Shown in pieces: positions 24,296 through 34,619 of a stretch of DNA of 64,000 nt. A program made the position numbers and the translations under genes. The notes under the pieces were generated by a model. The model did no database searches, was not told where the DNA came from, and saw only the letters and a list, made by a program, of their open reading frames with translations. This DNA is from Eubacterium sp. AF36-5BH (GTDB taxonomy: Bacteria; Bacillota; Clostridia; Lachnospirales; Lachnospiraceae). Within the stretch, counting starts at the first letter, position 1. The number at the start of each line of letters is the position of its first letter. Location of the stretch: positions 186,001 to 250,000 of the forward strand of contig NZ_QTVG01000003.1 of assembly GCF_003460505.1 (NCBI RefSeq), written 5' to 3'.

Positions 24296-27200
24296 TTAAA
24301 AATCAAAAATAGACAACTGACTGTCTTCAGGCATTCCTTCTAACAATCCCAAATCTGACATTGTATCTATTACTGTTTTACTTAACTTACTTTTCTGTCT
24401 TAAATCATTTTTAGAAACAAATGGTCCATTCTGATTTCCAACTGCTTCTACTAAAGCATCTGCCGCTTTTTCTCCAAGTCCTTCAATAGAATCCAAGCTA
24501 GGCATTAACTTACCATCTATTATCTGGAACTCATGAGCCTTTGCAGTATAAATATCCAACGGTAAGAACTCAAATCCTCTTGCATACATTTCCTGAACAA
24601 TCTTCATGTCACCTAAAGAATCTTCATCTTTCTTAGATGCTTCATGATTATTCTTCTTACGTTTTAAATCTGCCATAAAGTATTCAAGTTTTTCTTTTCC
24701 CTGACACATTGTTTCATAGTCAAAAGCTTTTGCTCGAATTCCAAAATATGCTGCATAATATGCCAATGGGTGATACACCTTGTACCAGGCAACACGTAAA
24801 GCCATCATAATGTAAGCAGCCGCATGTGCCTTAGGGAACATATACTTAATCTTTTTACATGACCAAATATACCATTCAGGTACATTATGTTCACGCATTA
24901 CATCTTCTTCCTTCCTGTCTTCTCCTGTTTCCTTGTCTGTAAAAGTAAGAAGACCTCTACCCTTTCTAACATGTTCCATAATATCAAAACTTACCTGTGG
25001 CTCTATACCTTTATCCATTAGGTAAACCATAATATCATCTCTAGTACATATAGCAGTAGAAATTGTACACTTGCCTTCCTGAATAAGTGTCTGTGCATTA
25101 CCCAGCCACACGTCAGTACCATGAGACAAGCCTGCAAGTCTAACTAAATCGGCAATTTTTGTAGGTTTAGTATCTACTAACATTTGAATAACGAAATCTG
25201 TTCCCAGTTCAGGTAAACCAAGGGAACCTGTTGGACAGCCGTCAATGTCATCGCTTGTAATTCCTAAAGCCTCAGGGCCAAGGAATAATGACATTACATT
25301 TTTGTCATCAAAAGGCACATCCGTTTGAACATTAGTGTTTGTTAGTTTTTCAAGTCGACGAATCATTGTTGGATCATCATGTCCGAGAATATCTAACTTT
25401 AACAGGTTTGCATCAATTGCATGGTATTCAAAATGAGTAGTTATTGTATCTACCGTCATATCGTTAGCTGGTTTCTGTATTGGCGTAAATTCATATATTT
25501 CCTTATCCCTTGGAACAATAACAATTCCACCAGGATGCTGACCTGTACTTCTACGGATTCCTGTACAGCCTCTTGCTATTCTGTCAATTTCCGCAGTACG
25601 CTTAATCTCGTTATGGTCATCGTAATAATTTTTCACATAACCAAATGCAGTTTTCTCGGCTACACCTGCGTATGTTCCCGCTCTAAATGTGTGGCCCTTA
25701 CCAAACATAACTTCTGTATACGCATGTGCATTTCCCTGGTATTCACCGGAGAAGTTAAGGTCGATATCCGGTTCCTTTGTACCACCAAATCCAAGGAATG
25801 TTTCAAAAGGAATTTCCAAGCCATCCTTATGAAGTTTTTCTCCACAGTGTGGACATACTGCATCAGGCAAGTCAAATCCAAGACCACCCTCTGCTCTTTC
25901 CTCTTTAATTGTTGCCTGAATCTTTTTAATTTCATCTATAGGTGTCCCTTCAGGTGCTCTGTACTCATCCTCAAAAAATGAACTTTTGCACTTCTCACAA
26001 TAATAGTGCGGGGCTAAAGGATTACATTCTGTAATACCTGACATTGTAGCTGCAAAAGATGAACCAACAGATCCTCTTGAACCTACCAAATATCCATCTT
26101 CATTTGATTTCCAAACTAATCGCTGAGCCATAATGTACATAACCGCATAACCGTTACCAATAATAGAATCCAGTTCAATTTCCAATCTATCTTCAACAAT
26201 TTTCGGTAAATCTTCGCCGTAAATTTCATGAGCTTTTTGGAAACAGATATTTCTCAGGTTTTCTTCCGAATTATCAAGAACCGGTGGACATTTATCAGGA
26301 TGAATTGGTGAAATATTTTCTATCATATCTGCAATCTTGTTTGGATTTGTAATTACAACTTCTTCTGCTAAATCACTACCCAAATAATCAAACTCGCCAA
26401 GCATCTCATCTGTTGTTCTCAAATATAAAGGTGCCTGATTATCTGCATCTTTAAATCCGTTGCCATACTGTATGATTCTACGATAAATTTCATCTTCCGG
26501 ATCCATAAAATGAACATCACATGTAGCAACTGTTATTTTATTAAATTTTCTTCCCAGTTCAATTATCTTCCTGTTAATCTCTCTTAGTTCTTCCCTTGAA
26601 TCAACTAAGAATTTTTTCTTATTATCTATATCAGGATTACCTGTTTTTAACATAAACTCATTGTTGCCTAAAGGTTGAATTTCAAAATAATCATAAAATT
26701 CTGCTAACCTTGCAATTTCCTGCTGAGTTCTTCCATGTAATATAGCCTGATATAATTCACCTGCCTCACAGGCACTTCCAATCATCAGACCTTCGCTGTA
26801 TTTTAAATAATCACTTTTTAATATACGTGGTCTTTTGTTGGCAAAAGTATCTATATGGGAAATAGATACTAACTTATATAAATTAACTCTTCCTGTCTGG
26901 TTTTTAACCAAAATAATTGCGTGATGTGCAGGAAGCTTATTTATAAGATTGTCTGACTTTTTTCCTTCTTTGTTTACTTCATCAAGATTATTAATTCCTT
27001 TATCCTTTAACATCTTACAAAGTTTTAGGAAAATAAGAGCTGTACACTCTGCATCATCTACAGCTCTATGGTGATTTTCAAGAACAATTCCCAATGCCTT
27101 GGCAACTCTGTCTAATTTGTATTTTCCAAGTCCTATAATCAAATATCTTGACATTGCAACTGTATCAACGATTGTAAAATCACATGGCAAGCCAATTCTC

Positions 27201-28819
27201 TCGCAATTAGCTGCAATAAAACTCATGTCAAAGTCTGCATTGTGGGCAACCATTACTGAGCCTTCGCAAAATTCCATAAATGAAGGTAAAATTTCTTCTA
27301 TCTTAGGAGCATCAATAACCATATTGTCATTAATACTTGTTAATTTTTCAATTCTAAGAGGTATAGGTATTTCAGGATTAACAAATGTACTAAAACGGTC
27401 AATTATTTTTCCATTTTGTACCTTTACAGCTCCAATTTCAATAATCCTGTCACTTTTTGCACTAAATCCTGTTGTTTCCAAGTCGAATACAACGTATGTG
27501 TCATCTAAGCTCTGACCTCTGGGATTAACAATCATATCTTTCAAGTCATCTACCAGATAAGCTTCAACACCATATATTACCTTAAAGTCACAATCTTTTC
27601 CTACCTTTGAACATTCCTTCTTAATGTCACAATACTCATGCCAGGCATCGGGAAATGCCTGTACTACGCCATGGTCTGTTATGGCAATCGCTCTATGTCC
27701 CCATTCATAAGCACGTCTTACTAAATCGCTACAGTTACTTACACCATCCATATCACTCATTTTGGTATGACAATGAAGTTCCACTCTTTTTTCCACTGCA
27801 GTATCTTTTCTCTTTTCAGTTGAAAACGGCTGTATAACCTTCATACCATCCACACGGCTGATTTCCACCTGTCTGTCATAGGTGTCATACATCGCAACAC
27901 CTTTGATTCTTACAAAAGTATTCTTTTTTACCTTTGAAGTAAATTCCTTCTTGGCATTTTCATCTCCTAAGAAAATCTTTACTGCAATACTATCTGTGAA
28001 ATCTGTTATCTCTAAGCTGACAAGGTATTTTCCTGATCTTAATTCTCTGTCATCCATGGTCATAACCTGACCTTTAACCACACACTCGCCTGTTCCCTCA
28101 AACACATCACATAAGGCTGTGTCTGAATCAAATTTAAAGTCTCTTCCGTATGCCACTTCAGGATTATCTGAATATGTAGCCTTTTTAAGTCTTTTAGGTC
28201 TCTCTTCTACCTTCTTTGCTTCCTCCGGTTGCTTCTCTTCATTTTTGCTTAAAAGAACATCCACTTCATTTTTCAAACGTTTAGCGTTTCGTTTAGCGTA
28301 TCTATTTCCGTCAATGGCATGCTTTTTGATTTTAACTTCTAAAGGCATACTAAATCTGTCTCTAAAAATTCTCTCAATTGTATCCTTTAAAGTTTTCATT
28401 CTGGCTTCCGAAATAATACTTGATTCCAGATTAATAACCAGTCTGCCTTTCTCATCAAAGGATGTTGGTGCCTTCTTTAACATAGTAGCAATTATGGGAC
28501 TATGTTCATTTAATTCAAGCACAATACTATCCTTATATATTTCAAATAAGTTTTCCGTTGTATACTGAGCAGACAAATAATATTTCTCTATAATTTCTAT
28601 ACCTATCTTTTTGCCTGTTCTTAAAGTTCTTGCTAATTCTTCCCTAATTTTGAAAATAGCAGACTTTTCAATAAGTCTGCTGCTTTCAATATAGATTCTT
28701 ATTTTGGTATGTTCTGTATTAGTAACAATTCTCGTTATATCTACTAATTCTAAAATACCTCGTAATTCATCATTTAACTGAAGATTATCAAAAACTTCTA
28801 AAAAGTTCTTTTTTGCCAA
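24296..28819 (-). CDS. polC: DNA polymerase III alpha subunit, PolC type
   Basis: The replicative polymerase of low-GC Gram-positives, 1507 aa. In order: N-terminal domain (about 1-200), OB fold (about 225-330), PHP domain (starting VELHCHTKMSDMDG near 347), an inserted 3'-5' proofreading exonuclease (VFDLETTGFSAKSDRIIEIG near 445, with HNADFDMSF and HRAVDDAECTA), then palm (GSRGSVGSSFAATMSGITEC with CEKC/CPHC zinc cysteines and the catalytic EPDIDLNFSGEYQ), fingers and C-terminal segments. It is the last gene of the pyrH-to-polC cluster, 1 bp after ispG. Confidence 0.98.
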   Translation of the reverse strand: MAKKNFLEVFDNLQLNDELRGILELVDITRIVTNTEHTKIRIYIESSRLIEKSAIFKIREELARTLRTGKKIGIEIIEKYYLSAQYTTENLFEIYKDSIVLELNEHSPIIATMLKKAPTSFDEKGRLVINLESSIISEARMKTLKDTIERIFRDRFSMPLEVKIKKHAIDGNRYAKRNAKRLKNEVDVLLSKNEEKQPEEAKKVEERPKRLKKATYSDNPEVAYGRDFKFDSDTALCDVFEGTGECVVKGQVMTMDDRELRSGKYLVSLEITDFTDSIAVKIFLGDENAKKEFTSKVKKNTFVRIKGVAMYDTYDRQVEISRVDGMKVIQPFSTEKRKDTAVEKRVELHCHTKMSDMDGVSNCSDLVRRAYEWGHRAIAITDHGVVQAFPDAWHEYCDIKKECSKVGKDCDFKVIYGVEAYLVDDLKDMIVNPRGQSLDDTYVVFDLETTGFSAKSDRIIEIGAVKVQNGKIIDRFSTFVNPEIPIPLRIEKLTSINDNMVIDAPKIEEILPSFMEFCEGSVMVAHNADFDMSFIAANCERIGLPCDFTIVDTVAMSRYLIIGLGKYKLDRVAKALGIVLENHHRAVDDAECTALIFLKLCKMLKDKGINNLDEVNKEGKKSDNLINKLPAHHAIILVKNQTGRVNLYKLVSISHIDTFANKRPRILKSDYLKYSEGLMIGSACEAGELYQAILHGRTQQEIARLAEFYDYFEIQPLGNNEFMLKTGNPDIDNKKKFLVDSREELREINRKIIELGRKFNKITVATCDVHFMDPEDEIYRRIIQYGNGFKDADNQAPLYLRTTDEMLGEFDYLGSDLAEEVVITNPNKIADMIENISPIHPDKCPPVLDNSEENLRNICFQKAHEIYGEDLPKIVEDRLEIELDSIIGNGYAVMYIMAQRLVWKSNEDGYLVGSRGSVGSSFAATMSGITECNPLAPHYYCEKCKSSFFEDEYRAPEGTPIDEIKKIQATIKEERAEGGLGFDLPDAVCPHCGEKLHKDGLEIPFETFLGFGGTKEPDIDLNFSGEYQGNAHAYTEVMFGKGHTFRAGTYAGVAEKTAFGYVKNYYDDHNEIKRTAEIDRIARGCTGIRRSTGQHPGGIVIVPRDKEIYEFTPIQKPANDMTVDTITTHFEYHAIDANLLKLDILGHDDPTMIRRLEKLTNTNVQTDVPFDDKNVMSLFLGPEALGITSDDIDGCPTGSLGLPELGTDFVIQMLVDTKPTKIADLVRLAGLSHGTDVWLGNAQTLIQEGKCTISTAICTRDDIMVYLMDKGIEPQVSFDIMEHVRKGRGLLTFTDKETGEDRKEEDVMREHNVPEWYIWSCKKIKYMFPKAHAAAYIMMALRVAWYKVYHPLAYYAAYFGIRAKAFDYETMCQGKEKLEYFMADLKRKKNNHEASKKDEDSLGDMKIVQEMYARGFEFLPLDIYTAKAHEFQIIDGKLMPSLDSIEGLGEKAADALVEAVGNQNGPFVSKNDLRQKSKLSKTVIDTMSDLGLLEGMPEDSQLSIFDF

Positions 28820-28820
28820 T

Positions 28821-29876
28821 TTAATTCCTCCAGTTTTTTAATTCCTTTTCCAGTGTGTTTAATAATTCGTTTTCAGGAACTCTCTTTACTATTTCGCCCT
28901 TTTTAATCAAAAGACCTTCTCCTTTTCCTCCTGCTATTCCAAGATCAGCTTCTCTTGCCTCACCGGGTCCATTAACCACACATCCCATTACAGCAACTTT
29001 AATGTCTAAGTCATACTTTGACACCATTTTTTCCACTTGTTTTGCCAAACCAATTAAATCAATTTGAGTTCTACCACAAGTAGGACATGAAACAACTGAT
29101 ATGCCACCTTTTCTTAAACCTAATGTTTTTAAAATAAGTTTGGCACTGGCAATTTCCTCAACCGGATTATCAGTAAGGGATACTCTGATTGTATCGCCAA
29201 TTCCCTGATTTAAAATAAGGCCCAGTCCTATGGCTGACTTAATATTTCCTGATGTAACTGTTCCTGATTCTGTAATTCCAACATGTAGTGGATAATTAGT
29301 CTTTGTAGCTATTAATTCATGGGCTTTAACACACATCATTACATCAGAAGATTTAATACTGATAACAAGATTATCATAACCTAAATCTTCGATTGTTTTT
29401 ACTTTGTCTAAAGCGCTTTCAACTAAACCTTCCGCTGTAACCTTACCATATTTTTCTAAAATATCTTTTTCTAACGAGCCACTGTTTACACCAACTCTAA
29501 TAGGAATATTTTTCGCCTTAGCCACTTCCACTACAGCCTTAACCTTGTCTACAGAGCCAATGTTTCCCGGATTAATACGAATCTTGTCAGCTCCGTTTTC
29601 CATGGCAGCAATGGCAAGCCTATAATCAAAATGTATATCTGCTACAAGTGGTATTGAAATCTGCTTTTTAATTTCCGCAATTGCCTTAGCAGCTTCCATT
29701 GTTGGAACCGCACATCTGATAATATCACATCCACTAGCCTCTAATTCTTTTATTTGAGCTACTGTAGCTTCCACATCTTCAGTCTTTGTGTTAGTCATTG
29801 ACTGAATCATTATTGGATTTCCTCCACCAATAACTTTATTTCCAATTCTAATTACTTTCGTATTATCTCTATACAT
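28821..29876 (-). CDS. ispG: (E)-4-hydroxy-3-methylbut-2-enyl-diphosphate synthase
   Basis: This Fe-S enzyme of the MEP isoprenoid pathway makes HMBPP. The 351-aa protein shows the IMIQSMTNTKTEDVEATV start, the barrel, and three cluster cysteines: VVSCPTCGRTQIDL and MGCVVNGPGEA. The start was set at the ATG 29874-29876 because AGGTGA lies 6 bp upstream; the longer frame starts at a GTG inside that ribosome binding site. It lies 28 bp after rseP and directly before polC, with dxr of the same pathway two genes upstream. Confidence 0.96.
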   Translation of the reverse strand: MYRDNTKVIRIGNKVIGGGNPIMIQSMTNTKTEDVEATVAQIKELEASGCDIIRCAVPTMEAAKAIAEIKKQISIPLVADIHFDYRLAIAAMENGADKIRINPGNIGSVDKVKAVVEVAKAKNIPIRVGVNSGSLEKDILEKYGKVTAEGLVESALDKVKTIEDLGYDNLVISIKSSDVMMCVKAHELIATKTNYPLHVGITESGTVTSGNIKSAIGLGLILNQGIGDTIRVSLTDNPVEEIASAKLILKTLGLRKGGISVVSCPTCGRTQIDLIGLAKQVEKMVSKYDLDIKVAVMGCVVNGPGEAREADLGIAGGKGEGLLIKKGEIVKRVPENELLNTLEKELKNWRN

Positions 29877-29904
29877 AATCTTCACCTATCCGATAAATCA
29901 TAAT

Positions 29905-31206
29905 TTAAATTAATTTTCTAATATCATTAAATAATAAAAATACCATTAATGCCATTAATAAAATAAATCCAATGAAATGTATCATACCTTCCTTATCCTT
30001 TGGAATCTTCTTCCTAGTGATAACCTCAATAATATATAAGAATAATCTTCCACCGTCTAATGCAGGTAATGGTAATAAATTCATTACACCTAAGTTGGCA
30101 CTTAACATTATTGCCAAATTAATCAAGGATAAAATAGTTACAGTTGTTCCCTGAGACTTAGCTGTTGAATAAGTATTGCCAATTACATTAACAATACCAA
30201 CAGGTCCGGAAATTTCGTTTGCTGATACCTTTCCTGTAACTAACATTTTTAAGCTCTTTAAAACTGTTGCTATTTCGTATCTTACATCTGTAAAGCTGTA
30301 CTTGATTACGCCGCCTATAGACTGTTTTTCTCTTCCAATGTTGTAATCAAAGCCCCTGCTTGCAATCTTTGTCATTATAGGTTTAACAGTTACATTTACA
30401 GTTTTTCCTTTTCTGTCCAAAGTAATCTTAACTTCATTTTCACCAAAAGGATGCTCTGTTAAATAATCGTTTATGTCATTGCCTGTTTTGATTGCAGTGC
30501 CGTCAATTTCAGTAACTACGTCTCCTGCCTGAACGCCCGCCTTAAAGAACGCTGAACCTCTTGTTACCTGAGTTATTTCAGCTTCTGCATCGCTTGGTGC
30601 ATACTGCATACCTACTATATATCTTTTTTCAATTTCAGGTGAATACTTAATTGTCTTTGTCTCACCATTTCTAACAAAAGATACTGTTATGTCGTCACCG
30701 TTTAATGGATTAACATAATCTTCTAAGTATATTTCTCTTCCAAGTGTTGCATGAGCGCCATTATACTTAACGATTCTGTCTCCCTGTCTAAGTCCTGCTT
30801 CATACGCCGGTGACGCCTTGTCAACATTTGTAACATATGATACATCCGCACCCTTTGCTCCTATTACAATAAACGCAAGTAAAAGAGCTAATATGAAATT
30901 AAAAAACGGACCTGCAAATACTATTGCCATTCTCGCCCAGATTGATTTTGAATTAAAAGAGCCTTCCTCTTCGTTATCTTCATCTTCTCCAAGCATTGCA
31001 CAGGAACCACCTAAAGGTAAAATCTTTAAGGAATATCTTGTGCCGCTTTTTGCAACTTTACTTAAAATTCTAGGTCCCATACCTACTGAAAATTCATTTA
31101 CAAATACACCGTTTTTCTTTGCCACAATAAAATGACCAAATTCATGTATTAAAACTAATAAGCCAAAAATTATTAATGCTATAATTATACTGATTGCTGT
31201 CTCCAT
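29905..31206 (-). CDS. rseP: RseP/RasP site-2 membrane metalloprotease
   Basis: An intramembrane zinc protease of 433 aa that clears cleaved anti-sigma factors and signal peptides. The zinc motif is LIHEFGHF near residue 20; the second active-site motif NLLPLPALDGGRL lies near 375. Two PDZ-like regions are visible between (AGLRQGDRIVKYNGA and AGVQAGDVVTEIDGTAI). There are about four membrane segments. It is 3 bp after dxr, the conserved order. Confidence 0.95.
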   Translation of the reverse strand: METAISIIIALIIFGLLVLIHEFGHFIVAKKNGVFVNEFSVGMGPRILSKVAKSGTRYSLKILPLGGSCAMLGEDEDNEEEGSFNSKSIWARMAIVFAGPFFNFILALLLAFIVIGAKGADVSYVTNVDKASPAYEAGLRQGDRIVKYNGAHATLGREIYLEDYVNPLNGDDITVSFVRNGETKTIKYSPEIEKRYIVGMQYAPSDAEAEITQVTRGSAFFKAGVQAGDVVTEIDGTAIKTGNDINDYLTEHPFGENEVKITLDRKGKTVNVTVKPIMTKIASRGFDYNIGREKQSIGGVIKYSFTDVRYEIATVLKSLKMLVTGKVSANEISGPVGIVNVIGNTYSTAKSQGTTVTILSLINLAIMLSANLGVMNLLPLPALDGGRLFLYIIEVITRKKIPKDKEGMIHFIGFILLMALMVFLLFNDIRKLI

Positions 31207-31209
31207 TAA

Positions 31210-32352
31210 TTACCACCTTTTCTCAATGAGTTCATAAGCCCATCCCTCTATTTCTAATATTTGTTCTACTGTCGGATTCTCAAGTGCTTTGTGATTTTCC
31301 ATACAGTATTGTATTATGTCTGTTATTTCCAGAAAACTAATTTCCCTGTTTAAAAACTTTGCAACTGCCTTTTCATTTGCTGCATTAAATACTGTTGGCA
31401 TTGAGCCACCGATTCTACCTGCTTCAAAAGCCATTTTTAGACCAACAAAATTATTTAAGTCAGGTTCCTCAAAAGTTATCTGACCAATTTTTGCAAAGTC
31501 CAGTCTGTCACCTGATAAATATCTTCTTTCAGGATAGTATAATGCATACTGAATTGGAAGCCTCATATCAGGAGTTCCTAGTTGCGCTATAACTGCCCCA
31601 TCCTTAAACTGCACCATGGAGTGTATAATACTCTGTGGTTGAACTATTGGTTTTACATTGTCAATGTCCACGTTAAATAACCATTTTGCCTCAATTACTT
31701 CAAGTCCTTTATTAACCATTGTAGCAGAGTCGATGGTTATTTTTTGTCCCATAGACCAATTTGGATGTTTTAAGGCATCCTCAACTTTAACATTTTTCAT
31801 CTGTTCTCTTGTGTAGCCTCTAAATGGTCCACCTGATGCTGTTAATAAAATCTTATCAATTTCCTTTGGATTTTCTCCGTTTAATGACTGAAAAATTGCA
31901 CTGTGTTCACTGTCAACCGGCAATATTTTAACACCATTATCTTTTGCAGCCTTCATTACCAAATGACCTGCTGTAACAAGAGTTTCCTTGTTAGCTAGTG
32001 CAATATCCTTCTTTGCCTTAATTGCCTCTAATGTTGGTCTTATTCCAATCATGCCAACAAATGCCGTTACTACTATTTCGGCACTTTTTATTGTAGCCGC
32101 CTCTATCAAGCCATCCATGCCTGTTACTACTTTTGTATTAGTATCATTTATGGCTGTTTTTAAATTCTTCGCTGCTTCCTCGTTATAGACGCAAACCAAT
32201 TCAGGATTGAATTCCCTAACCTGCTCTTCTAACGCTTTAATATTTGAGCCTGCAGCAATTGCCACAACGTTTAAATCATCATTTGCTCTAACTATATCTA
32301 AAGTCTGTGTTCCTATTGAACCTGTAGAGCCTAAAATTGAAATATTCTTCAT
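31210..32352 (-). CDS. dxr: 1-deoxy-D-xylulose 5-phosphate reductoisomerase
   Basis: This enzyme commits DXP to the MEP pathway, making MEP with NADPH. The 380-aa protein starts ISILGSTGSIGTQTLDIV (NADPH-binding), with LANKETLVTAG, the metal-binding PVDSEHSAIFQ, LTASGGPFRG and HPNWSMGQKITIDSATMVNK. It sits between cdsA and rseP. Confidence 0.97.
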   Translation of the reverse strand: MKNISILGSTGSIGTQTLDIVRANDDLNVVAIAAGSNIKALEEQVREFNPELVCVYNEEAAKNLKTAINDTNTKVVTGMDGLIEAATIKSAEIVVTAFVGMIGIRPTLEAIKAKKDIALANKETLVTAGHLVMKAAKDNGVKILPVDSEHSAIFQSLNGENPKEIDKILLTASGGPFRGYTREQMKNVKVEDALKHPNWSMGQKITIDSATMVNKGLEVIEAKWLFNVDIDNVKPIVQPQSIIHSMVQFKDGAVIAQLGTPDMRLPIQYALYYPERRYLSGDRLDFAKIGQITFEEPDLNNFVGLKMAFEAGRIGGSMPTVFNAANEKAVAKFLNREISFLEITDIIQYCMENHKALENPTVEQILEIEGWAYELIEKRW

Positions 32353-32371
32353 TTATCTTTCCTCTAAAAAT

Positions 32372-33196
32372 TTAAAACAATTGTATTAATATCCAAATAA
32401 TTGGTGCCACATAAATAACACTGTCAAATCTATCCATAATTCCGCCATGTCCCGGAATTAATTTTCCGTAATCCTTGATATCATGATTACGCTTAATTGC
32501 TGACGCTGCCAAATCGCCAATCATAGAAATTAATGCACCTATGGCACATATAATTGCACACGCAATTACAGGATTAATACTTAAGTTAATTTTATCTGAA
32601 AATACTGCTGCATAAATTGCACCTAACGCCGCTGCTCCAACTACACCGCCAACAGCACCCTCAACTGACTTTTTAGGGCTTAAAACCGGTGCCATCTTAT
32701 GTTTTCCAAAAGCTACGCCTGCAACATACGCACATGTGTCACTTGCCCATGAGCATAAGAAAATCAACCAAACTAAATAAGTTCCGTTTTCTCCATTTCT
32801 CACTAAATAAATATATGACAATAGTATTCCGCCATATAACATACACATTATTGCATTTGAAATTTCCTCTGTTTTATATTTAGGAAACATAAATACATAT
32901 TCTGCCAATAAGCAAATTAAAAATACAACAAGTAATGTAATTACATAATCTTCTTTTCCTATGTAAATCAACGCATAATAAACTATTAACGCAATATATC
33001 CTGTAATACCCGGTAGTTTATTTTCCAAGCCTAACACTTTATACAATTCATACAAAGCTGCAACTGACAAAAACATATTAAAGAAAAATAAAATGTTTCC
33101 TCCCGGTATAATTGTCACAAGAATAAGTGCAACTAAAACAATGCCACTAATTAATCTTGTAAAAAAAGATTTATTTGCAAATTTACTTAAAACCAT
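32372..33196 (-). CDS. cdsA: Phosphatidate cytidylyltransferase
   Basis: This integral membrane enzyme makes CDP-diacylglycerol for phospholipid synthesis. About 274 aa with around eight hydrophobic segments; the C-terminal signature is visible as SPKKSVEGAVGG and ISMIGDLAASAIKRNHDIKD plus LIPGHGGIMDRFDS. I set the start at the ATG 33194-33196 (MVLSKFANKSF), which has GGAGGAG upstream, rather than the longer frame overlapping uppS. The stop of uppS overlaps or nearly touches this start. Confidence 0.95.
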   Translation of the reverse strand: MVLSKFANKSFFTRLISGIVLVALILVTIIPGGNILFFFNMFLSVAALYELYKVLGLENKLPGITGYIALIVYYALIYIGKEDYVITLLVVFLICLLAEYVFMFPKYKTEEISNAIMCMLYGGILLSYIYLVRNGENGTYLVWLIFLCSWASDTCAYVAGVAFGKHKMAPVLSPKKSVEGAVGGVVGAAALGAIYAAVFSDKINLSINPVIACAIICAIGALISMIGDLAASAIKRNHDIKDYGKLIPGHGGIMDRFDSVIYVAPIIWILIQLF

Positions 33197-33197
33197 T

Positions 33198-33926
33198 TTA
33201 CTTAACTCCTCCAAAACGTCTGTCACGCTGATTGTATTTTACTATTGCTTTCTTTAGTTCTTCTTTGTTGAAATCAGGCCATAATACATCTGTAAAATAA
33301 AATTCTGTATATGCTAACTGCCACAATAAATAATTAGATAATCTGATTTCTCCACTTGTTCTAATCAACAAATCAGGATCAGGAATTCCTCTTGTGTCTA
33401 AATAACTGCTAATTGTATCTTCTGTTATATCCTCAGGATTTAACTTTCCTTCCTTACAGTCCATTGCCATCTTTGTTGTAGCTCTTCTTATTTCGTCTCT
33501 GCTACCATAATTAAGTGCAATAATAAATGTTATGCCATCATTATATTTTGAACACTCTTCTAATTCATTGATTTTGGCAACAATATCGTCATCTAATCTT
33601 GTTTTATCGCCAATAACCATACAACGCATATTATTCTTATTTGCTCTTTCTATACAGTCCGATAAATACTTTCTAAGAAGTTTCATAAGTGCATCCACTT
33701 CATCCTGTGGTCTGTTCCAATTCTCTGTTGAAAAAGCATACATTGTTATATATTTAATACCAATATCATGTGCATCTTCGAGTATTTTTTCTACTGTTCT
33801 TGCACCTGCGGCATGTCCTGCTTTTCTAGGTAAAAATCTCTTTTTTGCCCATCTGCCATTTCCATCAAGAATAATGGCAACATGATTTGGAATGTTCATT
33901 CCTGTTAAATCAATTTTCTCTGCCAT
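33198..33926 (-). CDS. uppS: Undecaprenyl (isoprenyl) diphosphate synthase
   Basis: A cis-prenyltransferase that makes the C55 carrier lipid for cell-wall synthesis. About 242 aa. Family motifs: HVAIILDGNGRWAKKR with the catalytic Asp, YAFSTENWNRP, and the C-terminal DLLIRTSGEIRLSNYLLWQL. The start was set at the ATG 33924-33926 (MAEKIDLTGMN), preceded by AAGGAGA at 5-6 bp; a start six codons upstream is possible. It lies next to cdsA and 86 bp after frr. Confidence 0.96.
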   Translation of the reverse strand: MAEKIDLTGMNIPNHVAIILDGNGRWAKKRFLPRKAGHAAGARTVEKILEDAHDIGIKYITMYAFSTENWNRPQDEVDALMKLLRKYLSDCIERANKNNMRCMVIGDKTRLDDDIVAKINELEECSKYNDGITFIIALNYGSRDEIRRATTKMAMDCKEGKLNPEDITEDTISSYLDTRGIPDPDLLIRTSGEIRLSNYLLWQLAYTEFYFTDVLWPDFNKEELKKAIVKYNQRDRRFGGVK

Positions 33927-33966
33927 CCCGGTCTCCTTACTCATTTATAAGTTCTTTCAATAACTG

Positions 33967-33994
33967 AAAATAGAGGAAACGCACCGTTTCCTCT
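33967..33994 (-). terminator. Hairpin between frr and uppS
   Basis: On the minus strand AGAGGAAAC 33986-33994 pairs perfectly with 33972-33980 (5-nt loop), followed by ATTTTCAG. The T-run is short. It starts 18 bp after frr and stands between frr and uppS, so it may be partly read through. Confidence 0.65.
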
Positions 33995-34011
33995 TTGTCA
34001 TTAATTCAAAA

Positions 34012-34566
34012 TTAAACTGTCATGATTTCTTTTGACTTAGCATCAATTGCATCATCAATCTTCTTTACATATGCATCTGTGCTCTTTTGAACATCATCTT
34101 CATATCCCTTAATTTCATCTTCTGAAATTGAATCTTCTTTTCCTTTTTTCTTAATTGCATCAATTGCATCTCTTCTTATGTTTCTGATTGCAACTTTTGC
34201 ATTTTCGCCTTTTTTCTTAATATCCTTTGCAAGTTCTTTTCTTCTCTCTTCTGTTAATTCAGGATATACAAGTCTGATAACTGTTCCATCATTAGTTGGT
34301 GTAATACCAATGTCTGATGCCATAAGTGCGTGTTCAATATCACCTAAAATTGAAGGATCAAATGGCTTAATGGCAATTACTCTTGCTTCCGGTACGGATA
34401 TGTTACCTACCTGCTGAAGTGGTGTAGGTGCTCCGTAGTAATCAACTGTAATTCTGTCTAACACTCTTGGATTAGCTCTACCTGCTCTAATTGCTCCAAA
34501 TTCGTCATCCAAATTTTTTAAAGACTTCTCCATTTTTTCTTCGTAAGTCATTAATAATTCTTCCAT
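34012..34566 (-). CDS. frr: Ribosome recycling factor
   Basis: RRF splits post-termination ribosomes together with EF-G. About 184 aa, the usual 185-aa size. Visible are [60 protein letters not shown] and the [18 protein letters not shown] segment. The start was set at 34564-34566 ([11 protein letters not shown]), with GGAG about 10 bp upstream; MTYEEK five codons later is an alternative. It is 53 bp downstream of pyrH. Confidence 0.96.
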   Translation of the reverse strand: MEELLMTYEEKMEKSLKNLDDEFGAIRAGRANPRVLDRITVDYYGAPTPLQQVGNISVPEARVIAIKPFDPSILGDIEHALMASDIGITPTNDGTVIRLVYPELTEERRKELAKDIKKKGENAKVAIRNIRRDAIDAIKKKGKEDSISEDEIKGYEDDVQKSTDAYVKKIDDAIDAKSKEIMTV

Positions 34567-34619
34567 AATAAATAATCTCCTTAAAAGTTTTTTCTTAAAT
34601 ATCTTAATCTGCAATATTC

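Noticed and set aside
25421-25981. Plus-strand 186-codon frame in polC
   Set aside because: Antisense to conserved polymerase motifs, rich in Cys/Ser/Phe with no domain; a shadow frame.
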